This document shows, one piece after another, positions 63,374 to 64,000 of a DNA stretch of 64,000 nt. The notes beneath the pieces were generated by a model. The model was not told the DNA's origin. It ran no database searches and saw only the letters and a program-made list of their open reading frames with translations. The stretch comes from Succinivibrio dextrinosolvens (lineage in GTDB: Bacteria; Pseudomonadota; Gammaproteobacteria; Enterobacterales; Succinivibrionaceae), in assembly GCF_011065405.1 (NCBI RefSeq), contig NZ_CP047056.1:2688747-2752746 (forward strand), in the 5' to 3' direction. Positions within the stretch are counted from its first letter, which is position 1, and every line of letters begins with the position of its first letter. The position numbers and the translations under genes were made by a program.

Positions 63374-64000
63374 ATGGTTAAATACACTAAGTTTAGTGCA
63401 ATGGCACTGGCCCTTGGCTTAACTATCTATTCTTATTCAGGAGATACTTTTGCAGCCAAGTATGAGGTAGTTACCTCCACAAGAGCAATGGTTGCTAGAG
63501 ATACTTTGTCTAGTATCGATTTTAGTGGGCTTTCCAATTCAGCTCCCAATGCCAATACTGAAATGTATTCTCCTGATAAAATGAACTCTATCATTGAAAA
63601 CAGTCGACTTGTTGCTGTTGTAAGAGATCAGGATAGATGCCAGTTTACAGCCGATATTGAAGATCGCGCTCGTATTGTTAAAAGTCCTGTGTTCATGTAT
63701 GCCTGGGGGCAGATGCTTATGTCTGGAATCTGCGTTCGTGAGGATAAGGAATTAGGCTTAGGCTATATTCGACACTCCGCTGATGATGGCTATGCTCCAG
63801 CAATGATGCAGATGTCCGTATTCTATGAACGTGGTTCAGGTATGGGAAAAAGTCTTAATATGTCCGAGCGGTATATGCATACAGCCGCTGCATTAGGATC
63901 AAAGACGGCTAGATTGAATTGGGCGGATATGCTTATCCGTGGTTTTGGATCTCCTTCTCTATATGAAGAAGCTTATGGCTGGCTTTATCACTGTGACTTC
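63374..64000 (+). CDS. motX: sodium-driven flagellar motor protein MotX (partial, cut by window end)
   Basis: The first 209 residues of a secreted protein; the frame is open to the last base. A signal peptide ends near DTFA before AKYEV. The mature part has Sel1-type repeats and aligns with Vibrio/Aeromonas MotX in CQFTADIEDRARI, SPVFMYAWGQMLMSGICVREDKELGLGYI and ADMLIRGFGSP ... EEAYGWLYHC. MotX joins MotY in the T-ring that lets PomA/PomB stators assemble. GGGAGGAAA precedes the ATG. It implies a polar, sodium-driven flagellum. Confidence 0.88.
   Translation, partial: MVKYTKFSAMALALGLTIYSYSGDTFAAKYEVVTSTRAMVARDTLSSIDFSGLSNSAPNANTEMYSPDKMNSIIENSRLVAVVRDQDRCQFTADIEDRARIVKSPVFMYAWGQMLMSGICVREDKELGLGYIRHSADDGYAPAMMQMSVFYERGSGMGKSLNMSERYMHTAAALGSKTARLNWADMLIRGFGSPSLYEEAYGWLYHCDF

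Overview
The window reads as chromosome from an AT-rich, Gram-negative gammaproteobacterium, most likely of the Succinivibrionaceae/Aeromonadales type. This rests on gene content (LpoA, SspB, LpxC, AcnB, a meso-DAP type MurE, a MotX-type sodium-motor protein, and a complete mraZ-to-ftsZ cell-wall cluster), not on a 16S gene, so the family-level placement is an inference.

Layout. (1) Positions 1-9070 carry a hexuronate operon on the + strand: KDG kinase, KDPG aldolase, a three-part TRAP transporter, UxaC, UxuA and UxuB. Together they take up glucuronate and convert it to pyruvate and glyceraldehyde-3-phosphate. Hairpins without U-tracts sit in several of its gaps. (2) Positions 9481-10871 hold a one-helix membrane protein and rplM-rpsI. 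(3) Positions 11075-17895 are accessory: a chemoreceptor, an orphan periplasmic binding protein, a Firmicutes-style Y-family polymerase with its YolD partner, sspB, and a small coiled-coil protein ('copy A') that may be a type III secretion filament/translocator relative. (4) Positions 17991-24670 hold lpoA, a lipoprotein D-Ala-D-Ala dipeptidase, a complete IS66-family element with an exact 8-bp target duplication, rsmI, rnpB and a HIT protein. (5) Positions 25261-34222 hold a fused TRAP permease, an MFS transporter with a divergent AraC regulator, an AAA-ATPase-like/PD-(D/E)XK protein, a YczE-like membrane protein, an Asp/Glu racemase and a TAXI binding protein. (6) Positions 34526-50956 are the dcw cluster (mraZ rsmH ftsL ftsI murE murF mraY murD ftsW murG murC ftsQ ftsA ftsZ) with MraZ boxes in front; ddlB is absent. 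(7) Positions 51030-54892 interrupt the usual ftsZ-lpxC neighbourhood with an IS200/IS605-type tnpB element and two tandem orphan binding proteins. (8) Positions 55200-61902 hold a second intact ftsZ, lpxC, ampD, acnB and mdh. (9) Positions 62064-63190 form a unit in which a second coiled-coil gene ('copy B') is bounded by two 122-bp inverted repeats. It is followed by a motX gene cut by the window end.

Most notable: two intact ftsZ genes flanking an insertion; the copy A/B gene pair with conserved promoters and a shared C-terminal half, copy B being enclosed by near-perfect inverted repeats; three orphan binding-protein paralogues; and the precisely mapped IS66 insertion in the U-tract of a terminator just before rsmI. 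No tRNA, 16S/23S rRNA or CRISPR array was seen.
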